A stretch of DNA of 64,000 nt from Candidatus Enterococcus testudinis (lineage in GTDB: Bacteria > Bacillota > Bacilli > Lactobacillales > Enterococcaceae), in assembly GCF_002140915.1 (NCBI RefSeq), contig NZ_NGKU01000001.1:2675166-2739165 (forward strand), written 5' to 3'. The translations under genes were made by a program, and so were the position numbers. Of this stretch, positions 1 to 7,783 are shown in pieces (the stretch's first letter is position 1; every line of letters begins with the position of its first letter). The notes beneath the pieces are model-generated. The model searched no databases. It had not been told where the DNA came from and saw nothing but the letters and a program-made list of their open reading frames with translations.

Positions 1-690
1 TGACCATCGTCGTCACTTTTGAGGTATCGAAATTGCTTATATCTAAATCAGCTAATCCCGTAGCTCCGGAAAACATGTTGGCCATTGTCGTCACACTTGA
101 GGTATCAAAGCTACTTAAGTCTAAACTAGTTAATCCTGTGGCGCCAGAAAACATGCTGGCCATCGTCCACACATTCGATGTATCAAAATGGCTTAAATCC
201 AAATCAGTTAATCTTACAGTACCAGAAAACATACTGGTCATAATCTCCACACTTGAGGTATCGAAATTGCTTATATCTAAATTAATTAGCGAACGGCAAT
301 TATTAAAAAGACTATTCATTGATGTTACACTAGAAGTATCAAAACTACCAACATTTAAAGATATCAATGAATGACAACCGATGAACATCCTATCCATAGA
401 TGTCACACGGGAGGTATCAAAACTACTTAAATCTAGACTGGTCATCGATCGACTATTATTGAACATATGATCCAAATTCCTCACACGAGAAGTATCCCAA
501 TTGCTCAAATCAAGGGAAGTTAGCGCCCAGCATCCATAAAATAAAGCGTACATACTCGTGACTTGTGAAGTATCCCAACTACTTACATCTAACTCATTCA
601 ATGCATAGGCATCATAAAACATGCTGCTCATACTCGTCACTCGCGACATATCCAAATTCCCACTATTCACGATTTCTTCCAGATTTTGCA
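1..690 (-). repeat. Tandem 75-bp coding repeats of the BspA-like gene
   Basis: The DNA shows a 75-base period that encodes the 25-residue units. Some units are nearly identical: the stretch at 21-48 recurs almost exactly at 254-281. Other units have diverged. The array runs past the left edge, so the copy number here is a minimum. Repeats like this can expand or contract by recombination. Confidence 0.75.
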
Positions 691-1192
691 TGTGTCTAAA
701 ATAGCTACTTGAATCCGCTGGCAACCGAATCGTGACATGGACCACGAGTTTCCGTACATTAGCTTCGCCAACAATTACCCATGGACGCGTATTAAGTGTG
801 CTAGCTGAGAAAACGCCTGATTGCCCTTCTCCTAAATGAATCGTTCCGGTGCTATCATCATATCTCCATTCTACTTCCCCCCATACCCCCGACTGATCTC
901 CTTCCCGACCAACCGCCTCTGTTTGATAAGCCGCCGCAGAAGAAGCCTCATCTTGCCACTCATCTTCTGTCCATTCGTCTTCGATCGGCAAACGTTCTTC
1001 CATTTCTTCAGACAAGTCATGAAGAACCGGGACTGGGTTGGCCCATTCCCTAGGTGCCCGAATAGCATCCACTGCCTCCGATGCTTCGGTCATTTGGACT
1101 AGATCCACCTTGGGCGCCGCGGCCACTGACAAAGGCGACAGTCCTATATTCAAAACAATGGTGCTTGCCATCAGTATACGATGCTTTTTCAT
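1..1192 (-). CDS. BspA-like (DUF285) repeat surface protein, 3' end outside window
   Basis: This is the first 397 codons of a leftward gene that is still open at the left edge. It starts at an ATG at 1192 behind an AGAGGG ribosome site. The N-terminus is a secretion signal (MKKHRILMAS, a short hydrophobic run, then SVAAAP). An acidic Glu/Asp-rich stretch follows, then a WRYDDSTGTI-type lead-in module. From about residue 170 there are roughly nine tandem units of about 25 residues of the form LTSLDLSSFDTSxVTSM followed by MFxGA, which is the BspA/DUF285 leucine-rich type. Such repeats usually occur in cell-wall adhesins or host-binding proteins. The anchor (LPxTG, WxL or other) would lie to the left and cannot be judged. 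The family call is strong; the ligand is unknown. Confidence 0.85.
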   Translation of the reverse strand, partial: MKKHRILMASTIVLNIGLSPLSVAAAPKVDLVQMTEASEAVDAIRAPREWANPVPVLHDLSEEMEERLPIEDEWTEDEWQDEASSAAAYQTEAVGREGDQSGVWGEVEWRYDDSTGTIHLGEGQSGVFSASTLNTRPWVIVGEANVRKLVVHVTIRLPADSSSYFRHMQNLEEIVNSGNLDMSRVTSMSSMFYDAYALNELDVSSWDTSQVTSMYALFYGCWALTSLDLSNWDTSRVRNLDHMFNNSRSMTSLDLSSFDTSRVTSMDRMFIGCHSLISLNVGSFDTSSVTSMNSLFNNCRSLINLDISNFDTSSVEIMTSMFSGTVRLTDLDLSHFDTSNVWTMASMFSGATGLTSLDLSSFDTSSVTTMANMFSGATGLADLDISNFDTSKVTTMV

Positions 1193-1390
1193 TTGATCCC
1201 TCTTTCACAAGTTCATTTGCCATTCCCCTTCCTAGCAATAAGCAGAAAACTGGCTATGCCAAGGGGGTTGACGTTTATCTATTTAAGTATACAAGGGAGA
1301 GAGAAAAAGCAACATTCGAATTTTGCGTCAATCAGGGAAATAATTGTTGCAATACGCAAAAGATATCGGCCCACATGTTGATTCCACAAA

Positions 1391-1423
1391 CAAAAAAAGC
1401 GCACAGTCAGCATGCTGCACGCT
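1391..1423 (-). terminator. Rho-independent terminator of the deacetylase/two-component operon
   Basis: On the minus strand a 9-bp stem (AGCGTGCAG with CTGTGCGCT, two G-U pairs) encloses an 8-base loop and is followed by seven T. It lies about 40 bases after the stop at 1462, so it should end the leftward five-gene operon before the BspA-like gene. Confidence 0.7.
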
Positions 1424-1461
1424 CTCGTCACACGGATGATGGTTTGATCATCGACCTTGCC

Positions 1462-2070
1462 TCACATCCCGCTAGGAAAATTCAAAATAATTCGGTACGC
1501 ATCAATCAAGGCATCCATCATTTGGTTGTCTGAAAAGTAGACCGTATAATGCGTGTCTTTCTCTTCTATCGCTGTGATTTCAATGGCCAAATAATGAAAG
1601 TAATTGGCCAAAATCGTTTCTGGATCGATGTCCGTAAACGGCTGCTGCGGAAAATAAGTGAACTGAACGATCCTATTCGACGATTCCTCGATCAAGGCTT
1701 CCCCATATCCCTCGATCGTGACATAGTGCATAGACCAGTACAATGTATTTGAAATAATCGCAAGATCTTGGCTCAAAGTCGCCAAATAATCAGTTGACAA
1801 CGCCATGCCCTCTAGCAAACGTTCAATCTCCTGCACATGCTCTTCGTTGTTCAATCGATTGATTTGCGCGTCCTTTTCTTCCAAATCGATGTTTCTGGCA
1901 TCTTCCAACAGTTCTTCAAGTGAACGGCTATTGGTAGGCAATTCTAGCATTTCTTCAACTACTAGCGGTTTAGAGAACGTGTCGGTAAACAAAAGGCGAG
2001 GCAAAAAAAGCAAGACACCATTCAATAACACTGCTGCAAGAATCAAACTGATTTTGATAAACTTCTTCAT
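1462..2070 (-). CDS. Small membrane-anchored protein of a two-component operon, unknown function
   Basis: A 202-residue protein I do not recognise. It starts MKKFIKISLI and has one hydrophobic segment at about residues 5-28 that could be a signal anchor; the rest is acidic and should face outside. The start overlaps the stop of the histidine kinase gene by four bases (ATGA), which points to translational coupling. As the last gene of an operon with a sensor kinase it could be an accessory sensor or modulator, in the manner of YycH/YycI; that is inference from position only. There is no lipobox. The Glu/Asp/Leu-rich middle (about 45-85) may be helical. Confidence 0.7.
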   Translation of the reverse strand: MKKFIKISLILAAVLLNGVLLFLPRLLFTDTFSKPLVVEEMLELPTNSRSLEELLEDARNIDLEEKDAQINRLNNEEHVQEIERLLEGMALSTDYLATLSQDLAIISNTLYWSMHYVTIEGYGEALIEESSNRIVQFTYFPQQPFTDIDPETILANYFHYLAIEITAIEEKDTHYTVYFSDNQMMDALIDAYRIILNFPSGM

Positions 2071-3455
2071 ACGTTCACCTCGTTTAGCGCAAAATCAATG
2101 GTCATAGACGTACCTGCACCCTTCTTACTGATGATCGTGACTTCCCCATCGTGCAGCGAAACAATATTTTGAACAAGTGAGAGACCGATGCCTAAGTGAC
2201 CTTCGTTTCTTGTCAAATCACTGGTGAAAAAGGCATCTGTGACTTTCTCAATTTGATCAGCTGGAATGCCTCGACCATTGTCCTTGAAGGTGATAAAATA
2301 ACGATCATTGTCAATGCGACCTGTAATCGACAGTTCTTTGGGTGTTGCCATGGCTTCTACTGCGTTGGCCACGATATTCGCTGCCACCACCTTGAACAAA
2401 TTGAGATCCATATAGACTGTTGCTTGCTGCAGATCAAGATCCAATGCGATTGCTTGATCCAAGCCGCCAATAAACGCTGCAAGGTAGGTTTCCAACTGAC
2501 TAGCGGCTATTGCCGTACACTGCAATTCATGTTTTTGCGAATGAAGCAATCGCAAGATATCTTCCGACATTTGTTTCAACCGGAAACTTTCTGACAAAAT
2601 ATAATCTACACATTCAGTGGATGAATCGGATAGCTCCTCCCATTGCAGCATTTGCGCATAGCCGATGATTGATGTCAACGGTGTGGCGATCTCATGGGTC
2701 AGACTAGAAACAAACAACTCTTGTTTTTCTTTTTCTTTGCGGATTTGACGCAAATCCTGATTCATTTTTTTGGCCATTTGATTCAAACTTATAGCCAGAT
2801 CGTCTACTTCATCCCCCCGCCGTTTGACCTTGAATGGTTTCGTCGTTTGTCCATTGGCGATATTGGTCGCTTGTTCAATCAACTGGCGAATCGGTTTGGT
2901 AATGAGATTGGTTAGAAATAACGAAATAGGGATCAAGATGAGCTGTAAGACCAATAACAGGATGCGAAAAAAATCCGTGCCTTGCTTTAACGTCTCGGGA
3001 TAGCGCACCAATTGTTGGGTCGAGATAAAAATATAAGGAGAGCCACCGATCTGCGACTGCAGCAAGAGGCTCTTCTGTTCATTGAGTTCGATAATCTCAC
3101 TGACTTGAATGGTATTTTTGACTAAGTCCTCTTGATTCAGATGTGTGGCCAATCCCGAATACAGCGGATCGCTGTGATACAGCTGCTGGCCTTCTTGATC
3201 AATGATTTCGAATGGATTGTTGGCTGTATGTTGGACCGTATTCCCCAATTGCTGCCATTGTTCCGTTGTCGGCTCATTATCTTCGATCATTGCAGCAAAA
3301 AGCAACGCCGCACTTTTGTGTGCTGCTAATGCTTGATCGCGTTCTTGATCCAATGCGTTTTGAGCAATCAATCGCAGACTGATGGTACTCATGCCCAAAT
3401 AGATACTCAAGAAGAAAAACAATAACCAACAAAAGGCCTTGATCCCATACTTCAT
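2067..3455 (-). CDS. Membrane sensor histidine kinase
   Basis: This 462-residue kinase has a membrane segment at about 6-28, an extracytoplasmic loop of about 130 residues, a second segment at about 164-185 and a HAMP linker at about 186-238. The HisKA box carries the phospho-acceptor His254 in SLTHEIATPL. A HATPase domain follows, with N-box AANIVANAVEA, G1 FKDNGRGIP and G2 GHLGIGLSL. It is expected to autophosphorylate and hand the phosphate to the regulator encoded one base upstream. The signal is unknown. Sharing an operon with a peptidoglycan- or polysaccharide-deacetylase-type protein suggests it watches the cell envelope, which is inference. Confidence 0.9.
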   Translation of the reverse strand: MKYGIKAFCWLLFFFLSIYLGMSTISLRLIAQNALDQERDQALAAHKSAALLFAAMIEDNEPTTEQWQQLGNTVQHTANNPFEIIDQEGQQLYHSDPLYSGLATHLNQEDLVKNTIQVSEIIELNEQKSLLLQSQIGGSPYIFISTQQLVRYPETLKQGTDFFRILLLVLQLILIPISLFLTNLITKPIRQLIEQATNIANGQTTKPFKVKRRGDEVDDLAISLNQMAKKMNQDLRQIRKEKEKQELFVSSLTHEIATPLTSIIGYAQMLQWEELSDSSTECVDYILSESFRLKQMSEDILRLLHSQKHELQCTAIAASQLETYLAAFIGGLDQAIALDLDLQQATVYMDLNLFKVVAANIVANAVEAMATPKELSITGRIDNDRYFITFKDNGRGIPADQIEKVTDAFFTSDLTRNEGHLGIGLSLVQNIVSLHDGEVTIISKKGAGTSMTIDFALNEVNV

Positions 3456-3456
3456 T

Positions 3457-4110
3457 TTATTCCTCCAATATATAGCCTACTCCATAGATTGTACGCAGCA
3501 TATCCGTCAACTGCAGTTTCTTGCGGATCCGCTGGATATGCAAATCAAGGGTTCTGCTATCTGATTCACAAGTATCTTCCCATACCCGTTGATAAATGGT
3601 TTCTCGTGCCAAGACGATGCCACGATTTTGGACCAAATAGACAAATAATTGATATTCTCTAGGCGTCAATGTGACCAACTGATTCTGAATGAATACCCGT
3701 CTCGTGTTGTCTTCAATATGAATATTATGCCATTTGATTTTCTTGCGGATCTGTTTGTTGGTCCGACGCAAGACTGTTTCGATTCTAGCAAACAGTTCTT
3801 CCAGTTCAAAAGGTTTGGTGATATAATCCTCCGCCCCCAAGTTCAAGCCCCGCACTTTGTCACTCAATGTATGCTTAGCAGTCAAAAATATGACCGGAAT
3901 ATCATATTCTACAAAGTAACCTATCAGTTCTTCTCCACTGATTAAGGGCAGCATGATGTCTAATAAAATCAAATCTACTTGATGCTGTTCGATATAATTC
4001 GCTGCGCTTTCGCCGTCAAAAATCGGAATTGGCTGATAGCCTTTTTTTTGCAAACTTTTGACAAGCAGATTATTGATAGCTTTATTGTCTTCTACGATCA
4101 AGATATTCAT
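3457..4110 (-). CDS. OmpR/PhoB-family response regulator
   Basis: A 217-residue regulator with a receiver domain at about 1-115: acidic pocket ED at 7-8, phospho-acceptor Asp51 in LILLDIMLP, and Lys in the ITKPFE motif. A winged-helix DNA-binding domain follows at about 125-217 (LTPREYQLFVYL, RTLDLHIQRIRKKL). Its start lies 28 bases inside the end of the DUF1361 gene behind a clear GAGGAG site, and its stop is one base before the kinase start. It is the partner of the kinase at 2067-3455. Targets are unknown; self-regulation of this operon would be usual for the family. Confidence 0.92.
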   Translation of the reverse strand: MNILIVEDNKAINNLLVKSLQKKGYQPIPIFDGESAANYIEQHQVDLILLDIMLPLISGEELIGYFVEYDIPVIFLTAKHTLSDKVRGLNLGAEDYITKPFELEELFARIETVLRRTNKQIRKKIKWHNIHIEDNTRRVFIQNQLVTLTPREYQLFVYLVQNRGIVLARETIYQRVWEDTCESDSRTLDLHIQRIRKKLQLTDMLRTIYGVGYILEE

Positions 4111-4795
4111 TTGTCTCCTCGCTTTCTTTGTCGTTACGAATCAGTTGCGTAATCAGCCGAAAAGCAAGCATCAACGCACATGAGAAAAGATACAACAGCA
4201 TAATGATAGCCGCCGATTGCCGGTCCAGATCATTAAAGGCTGCGGTAATCTTTGCCATCGTCTGTCTATGTTGAAACAATAAATCAACACTGTTCAATCG
4301 AATGAATCGCCCAAAATACAAGCCCATTGCATTGACAAAAAGCAGACAAGCCACCATCAATGTCGGATAGACGCCAACAAAGAGTTTCTCAACCAATAAC
4401 CGTGCCATTTTATCAATACTCCAACAGCCCAGCAGCGTCGATGGAATCACAGCCAGCAAAATCAGGCAAAGTTTCAGCCAATTCATCAGATCTTTGCTAA
4501 CGAGCATCGTTTGTGCATCGTATGGATTCATTAAAGAAATATGAAAAAGATCGGTCATTAAATAAAACGTATTCGGTAGAAAGACAAGCCATATACAGAA
4601 AGCACCACCTATAATGTACTTGCTTTTGCTATGCATTGCAAGAAAGCTTAAATCTATTGGTATATAGGCTAAAATAGTGTTTGTAAAGAAAAGAAAGTAG
4701 ACACTTTTTTGATAAAACACTAGATAAAGGATTGCCAATAAAGCAAAATAATATAACCGAATCCCATTGCACGTTTTGTCCGATACATACATCAT
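4082..4795 (-). CDS. DUF1361-family integral membrane protein
   Basis: A 237-residue, strongly hydrophobic protein with about six membrane segments. The family signature is the WLVFLPNTFYLMTDLFHI block at about residues 64-81, which matches the conserved LPN..Y..TDL element of DUF1361 proteins. No enzymatic function is established for the family as far as I know. It sits 7 bases after the deacetylase gene and overlaps the response regulator start by 29 bases, so it belongs to the operon. It may act with the deacetylase at the membrane or help the sensor kinase; neither is shown by sequence. Confidence 0.8.
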   Translation of the reverse strand: MMYVSDKTCNGIRLYYFALLAILYLVFYQKSVYFLFFTNTILAYIPIDLSFLAMHSKSKYIIGGAFCIWLVFLPNTFYLMTDLFHISLMNPYDAQTMLVSKDLMNWLKLCLILLAVIPSTLLGCWSIDKMARLLVEKLFVGVYPTLMVACLLFVNAMGLYFGRFIRLNSVDLLFQHRQTMAKITAAFNDLDRQSAAIIMLLYLFSCALMLAFRLITQLIRNDKESEETNEYLDRRRQ

Positions 4796-4801
4796 GATCC
4801 C

Positions 4802-5638
4802 TCAGTTTCCTACCGGGCGAAAATCATCTCTGCCATAATAAGTGTCATTCTTCACAGGGGTGTCTAACAATGTATCCAGTGTAACAAATGTGTATCCTGA
4901 TTCTTTTAATTGCTTGATCAACTCTGGTACTGCATCAACGGTGGTTTGGTGAATATCGTGAAGCAAAACAATGGCCCCTTCTGTCGCCGATGCTGTCACC
5001 CGCTCAATGATCAGACTGGTATTTTTTGACTGCCAATCTTCAGAATCTACCGACCACTGAATGATCGGACGATTGACTGCATCGGCGACTGTTTGATTGA
5101 CTGAACCATAAGGCGGCCGAAAGTATTTTGGTCTTTTCCCTGTGATGTTTTCAATGGCTTGATCCGTTTTGGTGATTTCATTGACCATCTCTTCTTGACT
5201 TAAGGTGGTAAGGTCTCGATGATTATACGAATGATTGCCGATTTCGTGGCCCGCTTTCGCAATCGCTTTGACGATATTCGGATACATTTCGACATTCTGA
5301 CCAATCAAAAAGAAAGTGGCGGGCACATCTTCTTTAGCCAACATCTCCAGTAAACGCAGTGTATTGTTTGGATCAGGTCCATCATCAAAGGTAAAGGCAA
5401 TCATCTTTTGATTGTCTGGGATCGCCTCTTCCTCAGTTTCTTGGGTGGCTGTCTCTGATTCTGCAGTTGCTTCGGTCGTTTCTGTGGGTTCACATACAGC
5501 CGAGCTTTCATCTGGCCGATACATATCTGATGAACCTATTGTTGAAATACCGGTCACCATACTTTTTTTTACACTTGCACAACTACTGAGGATAGAAAGT
5601 GCAACAAAGCTCAATAGAAGCAAACCAATTTTTTTCAT
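4802..5638 (-). CDS. Polysaccharide deacetylase (NodB-type) lipoprotein
   Basis: A 278-residue exported lipoprotein from the ATG at 5638, chosen for its AAGGAGTG ribosome site; the reading frame stays open to 5680 but has no better site. The signal peptide ends in a lipobox (LSILSSC), followed by a Ser/Thr/Glu-rich linker to about residue 85. The NodB domain carries all the usual motifs: MT1 TFDDGPDP (metal Asp and catalytic base), MT2 HEIGNHSYNH, MT3 RPPYG, MT4 SVDSEDW and MT5 IVLLHDIH. It should remove acetyl groups from a cell-surface glycan such as peptidoglycan GlcNAc or a wall polysaccharide, a reaction often linked to lysozyme resistance. It heads the operon with DUF1361 and the two-component genes. 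Confidence 0.9.
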   Translation of the reverse strand: MKKIGLLLLSFVALSILSSCASVKKSMVTGISTIGSSDMYRPDESSAVCEPTETTEATAESETATQETEEEAIPDNQKMIAFTFDDGPDPNNTLRLLEMLAKEDVPATFFLIGQNVEMYPNIVKAIAKAGHEIGNHSYNHRDLTTLSQEEMVNEITKTDQAIENITGKRPKYFRPPYGSVNQTVADAVNRPIIQWSVDSEDWQSKNTSLIIERVTASATEGAIVLLHDIHQTTVDAVPELIKQLKESGYTFVTLDTLLDTPVKNDTYYGRDDFRPVGN

Positions 5639-5748
5639 TCTTTTCCACTCCTTATCCACATTTTTTTCATGCTGCATCACTCCTCATAATGACTATAGAC
5701 AAGGAATGTATCTGAAATGTATCTATTGTTGCGGAGCTGTGGGTAGAC

Positions 5749-5786
5749 AAAAAAAGAACCAAGAACAGATAAATAATCCTGCTCTT
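5749..5786 (-). terminator. Terminator of the citrate lyase/oxaloacetate decarboxylase operon
   Basis: Minus strand: an 8-bp stem (AAGAGCAG with CTGTTCTT, one G-U) around a 10-base loop, then GGTTC and seven T. It lies 60-100 bases after the oadA stop and before the deacetylase operon, both read leftward. Confidence 0.6.
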
Positions 5787-5847
5787 AGCTCATTAAAATC
5801 GTCATATTCAAAAAATAATTATCTGATAAACATATTTGTTATACCAT

Positions 5848-7239
5848 TTAATCAAGTGCGATAGAAACTTCGACTTCTTGGATAGGAATATCGTAAAATC
5901 TATCTTCTCTTCTGCCTAAGTAATCCTTTGCTTGTTGCGGAAAAAGTGCATACATTAAGGTATCTTCTGTAGATTTTGCATATTGCGCAATCTCTTTACT
6001 GATTGCTGGTAACTGCGGTGCAATCAAATCAGCAGGACGAACGGTGATTACATCGGTATCACCAACGATCAGCGTTTTGATGTCTTCACTGATAGGTGCC
6101 GGTGATTGGCCATATAAGCCTTTCACATAATCTTTGATTTCACTAGGTACCAATTTGTATCGTTCTCCAGAGATAACATTCATCAGGGCTTGTGTTCCTA
6201 CCATCTGAGATAATGGTGTAACCAATGGTGGATAACCTAAGTCCGCTCTTACTTTTGGCACCTCAGCTAGTACTTCTTCATACTTGTCTTGTAAACCTTG
6301 TTCAGTCAATTGGCTCAAAAGATTAGAAAGCATACCACCAGGCACCTGATAAATCAATGTTTTTGGTTCAATATCTTTCACTTTAGGATTCAGTAATCCT
6401 TCATTGCGGAAGCGATCACGGATTGGATTAAAATACTCAGCAATTTCTGAAACCCGCGCCATGTCTAAACCGGTATCAAATCCACTGCCATCTAATGCAA
6501 TGGCAACAGACTCTGTAGCAGGTTGACTAGTCCCACCTGCAAATGACGATATAGCTGTATCAATGATATCCGCCCCGGCTTCTGCAACTTTCAAATAGGT
6601 CATTTCCGAAATACCACTTGTGGCATGTGTATGAACCTCTAGTGGCAAGTCGATCGTATCTTTGATGCGACTAACTAATTCATAACCCACATGCGGCGTT
6701 AACACCCCTGCCATATCCTTGATACAAATCGAATCAGCTCCAGCATCGGCCATTGTTTTTGCGAGATCAACAAAATAATCAACTGTATGAATTTGACTTG
6801 TCGTATAGGAAATCGCTGTCTGACAATGACCTCCAGCTTGTTTTGTTGCACGAATCGCTGTTTCAAGATTACGCACATCATTTAAGGCATCAAATACGCG
6901 AACGATATCAATGCCATTCTCAACTGATTTTTGTACAAATTCACTTACAACATCATCTGCATAGTTTTTGTAACCCAAAAGGTTTTGACCTCTAAGTAAC
7001 ATCTGTAATTTTGTTTGTTTCACTTCTTTTCGAATCGCCCGTAATCTTTCCCAAGGATCTTCATCTAAATATCGAAGACAGGCGTCAAATGTTGCACCGC
7101 CCCACATTTCTAAGGCATGATACCCCGCTTTATCCATAGTTTTTAAAATAGGCAGCATATCGCTTGTTGGCATTCTTGTTGCGATCAAACTTTGTTGTCC
7201 ATCGCGTAAGACTGTTTCTGTGAATCGAATGTTCTTCAT
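5848..7239 (-). CDS. oadA: Oxaloacetate decarboxylase alpha subunit (carboxyltransferase)
   Basis: The catalytic subunit, 463 residues from the ATG at 7239, moves the carboxyl group of oxaloacetate to biotin and gives pyruvate. The N-terminus has the carboxyltransferase signature ETVLRDGQQS, then ALEMWGGATFD, the metal-site HTHATSG and the CIKDMAGVL block with the Lys expected to be carbamylated. Unlike single-chain OadA of enterobacteria it stops before any biotinyl domain; biotin comes from the separate carrier at 12804-13196. The start is set by an AGGAGG site overlapping the citX stop. The frame is open further upstream, but that part overlaps citX and is not family-like. It closes the ten-gene citrate operon. 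Confidence 0.95.
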   Translation of the reverse strand: MKNIRFTETVLRDGQQSLIATRMPTSDMLPILKTMDKAGYHALEMWGGATFDACLRYLDEDPWERLRAIRKEVKQTKLQMLLRGQNLLGYKNYADDVVSEFVQKSVENGIDIVRVFDALNDVRNLETAIRATKQAGGHCQTAISYTTSQIHTVDYFVDLAKTMADAGADSICIKDMAGVLTPHVGYELVSRIKDTIDLPLEVHTHATSGISEMTYLKVAEAGADIIDTAISSFAGGTSQPATESVAIALDGSGFDTGLDMARVSEIAEYFNPIRDRFRNEGLLNPKVKDIEPKTLIYQVPGGMLSNLLSQLTEQGLQDKYEEVLAEVPKVRADLGYPPLVTPLSQMVGTQALMNVISGERYKLVPSEIKDYVKGLYGQSPAPISEDIKTLIVGDTDVITVRPADLIAPQLPAISKEIAQYAKSTEDTLMYALFPQQAKDYLGRREDRFYDIPIQEVEVSIALD

Positions 7240-7243
7240 CCAT

Positions 7244-7783
7244 TCATTCCTCCTCGATGATTTTTTGTATCTCTCGATACATCTCATCCATACTATGCTT
7301 TCGGGAACGTCCGCATTCTTTCGCTGGTTGACCACAAACAAAGCACGTTCTTGTTGCTAATCCTAGTTCAGTTCGACTTACCGGTACGACTTGGTTTGAA
7401 TCCTCATCTAGATATAAGACATCCAAATCCAGTAAGCGACCATAAGGATGACTACTTTCAATCTGAACCATGCGTTTTTTTAATACATATTTATCGATAG
7501 GGAGAACAAGAAAATATTCAGGACCTGTAGGTGGATTTCGATACAGATTGGCAATCGGAACTGTATCTTTCGCGACTTCCTCTATCTCTATGATGAGCGT
7601 TTCAAACACGTTCTTGAGCATATCTGAGCTCTTGATGGGTCCAGGAATATTCATTGTTGCGACGATTAGAGAAGCTTTTGGATCTGCCAGCAACAACTCC
7701 AATTGAGTAGCCGCTCTGTTTTCCCTCGCATCAAGCATATCGGCTAAAGTGATCACTGGTCCGTTAAAAAGTGCTTCATACAT
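7244..7783 (-). CDS. citX: Apo-citrate lyase phosphoribosyl-dephospho-CoA transferase
   Basis: CitX attaches the prosthetic group 2'-(5''-triphosphoribosyl)-3'-dephospho-CoA, made by CitG, to the serine of the CitD carrier protein. Family features are the N-terminal ITLADMLDAREN segment and the central YGRLLDLDV motif, plus Cys residues near the C-terminus (CFVCGQPAKEC). From the ATG at 7783 it is 179 residues. That start overlaps the citF stop and has only a weak ribosome site, and an ATG at 7795 or TTG at 7798 in the same frame is possible. The overlap suggests coupling to citF. It lies 4 bases before oadA. Confidence 0.92.
   Translation of the reverse strand: MYEALFNGPVITLADMLDARENRAATQLELLLADPKASLIVATMNIPGPIKSSDMLKNVFETLIIEIEEVAKDTVPIANLYRNPPTGPEYFLVLPIDKYVLKKRMVQIESSHPYGRLLDLDVLYLDEDSNQVVPVSRTELGLATRTCFVCGQPAKECGRSRKHSMDEMYREIQKIIEEE

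Noticed and set aside
1-690. CRISPR-like array
   Set aside because: The 75-base periodic repeats are coding units of the BspA-like protein in a single open frame, without unique spacers.
1081-1533. Rightward 150-codon frame over the BspA-like start
   Set aside because: It overlaps the signal-peptide part of a clear leftward gene and a terminator, and shows no family features.
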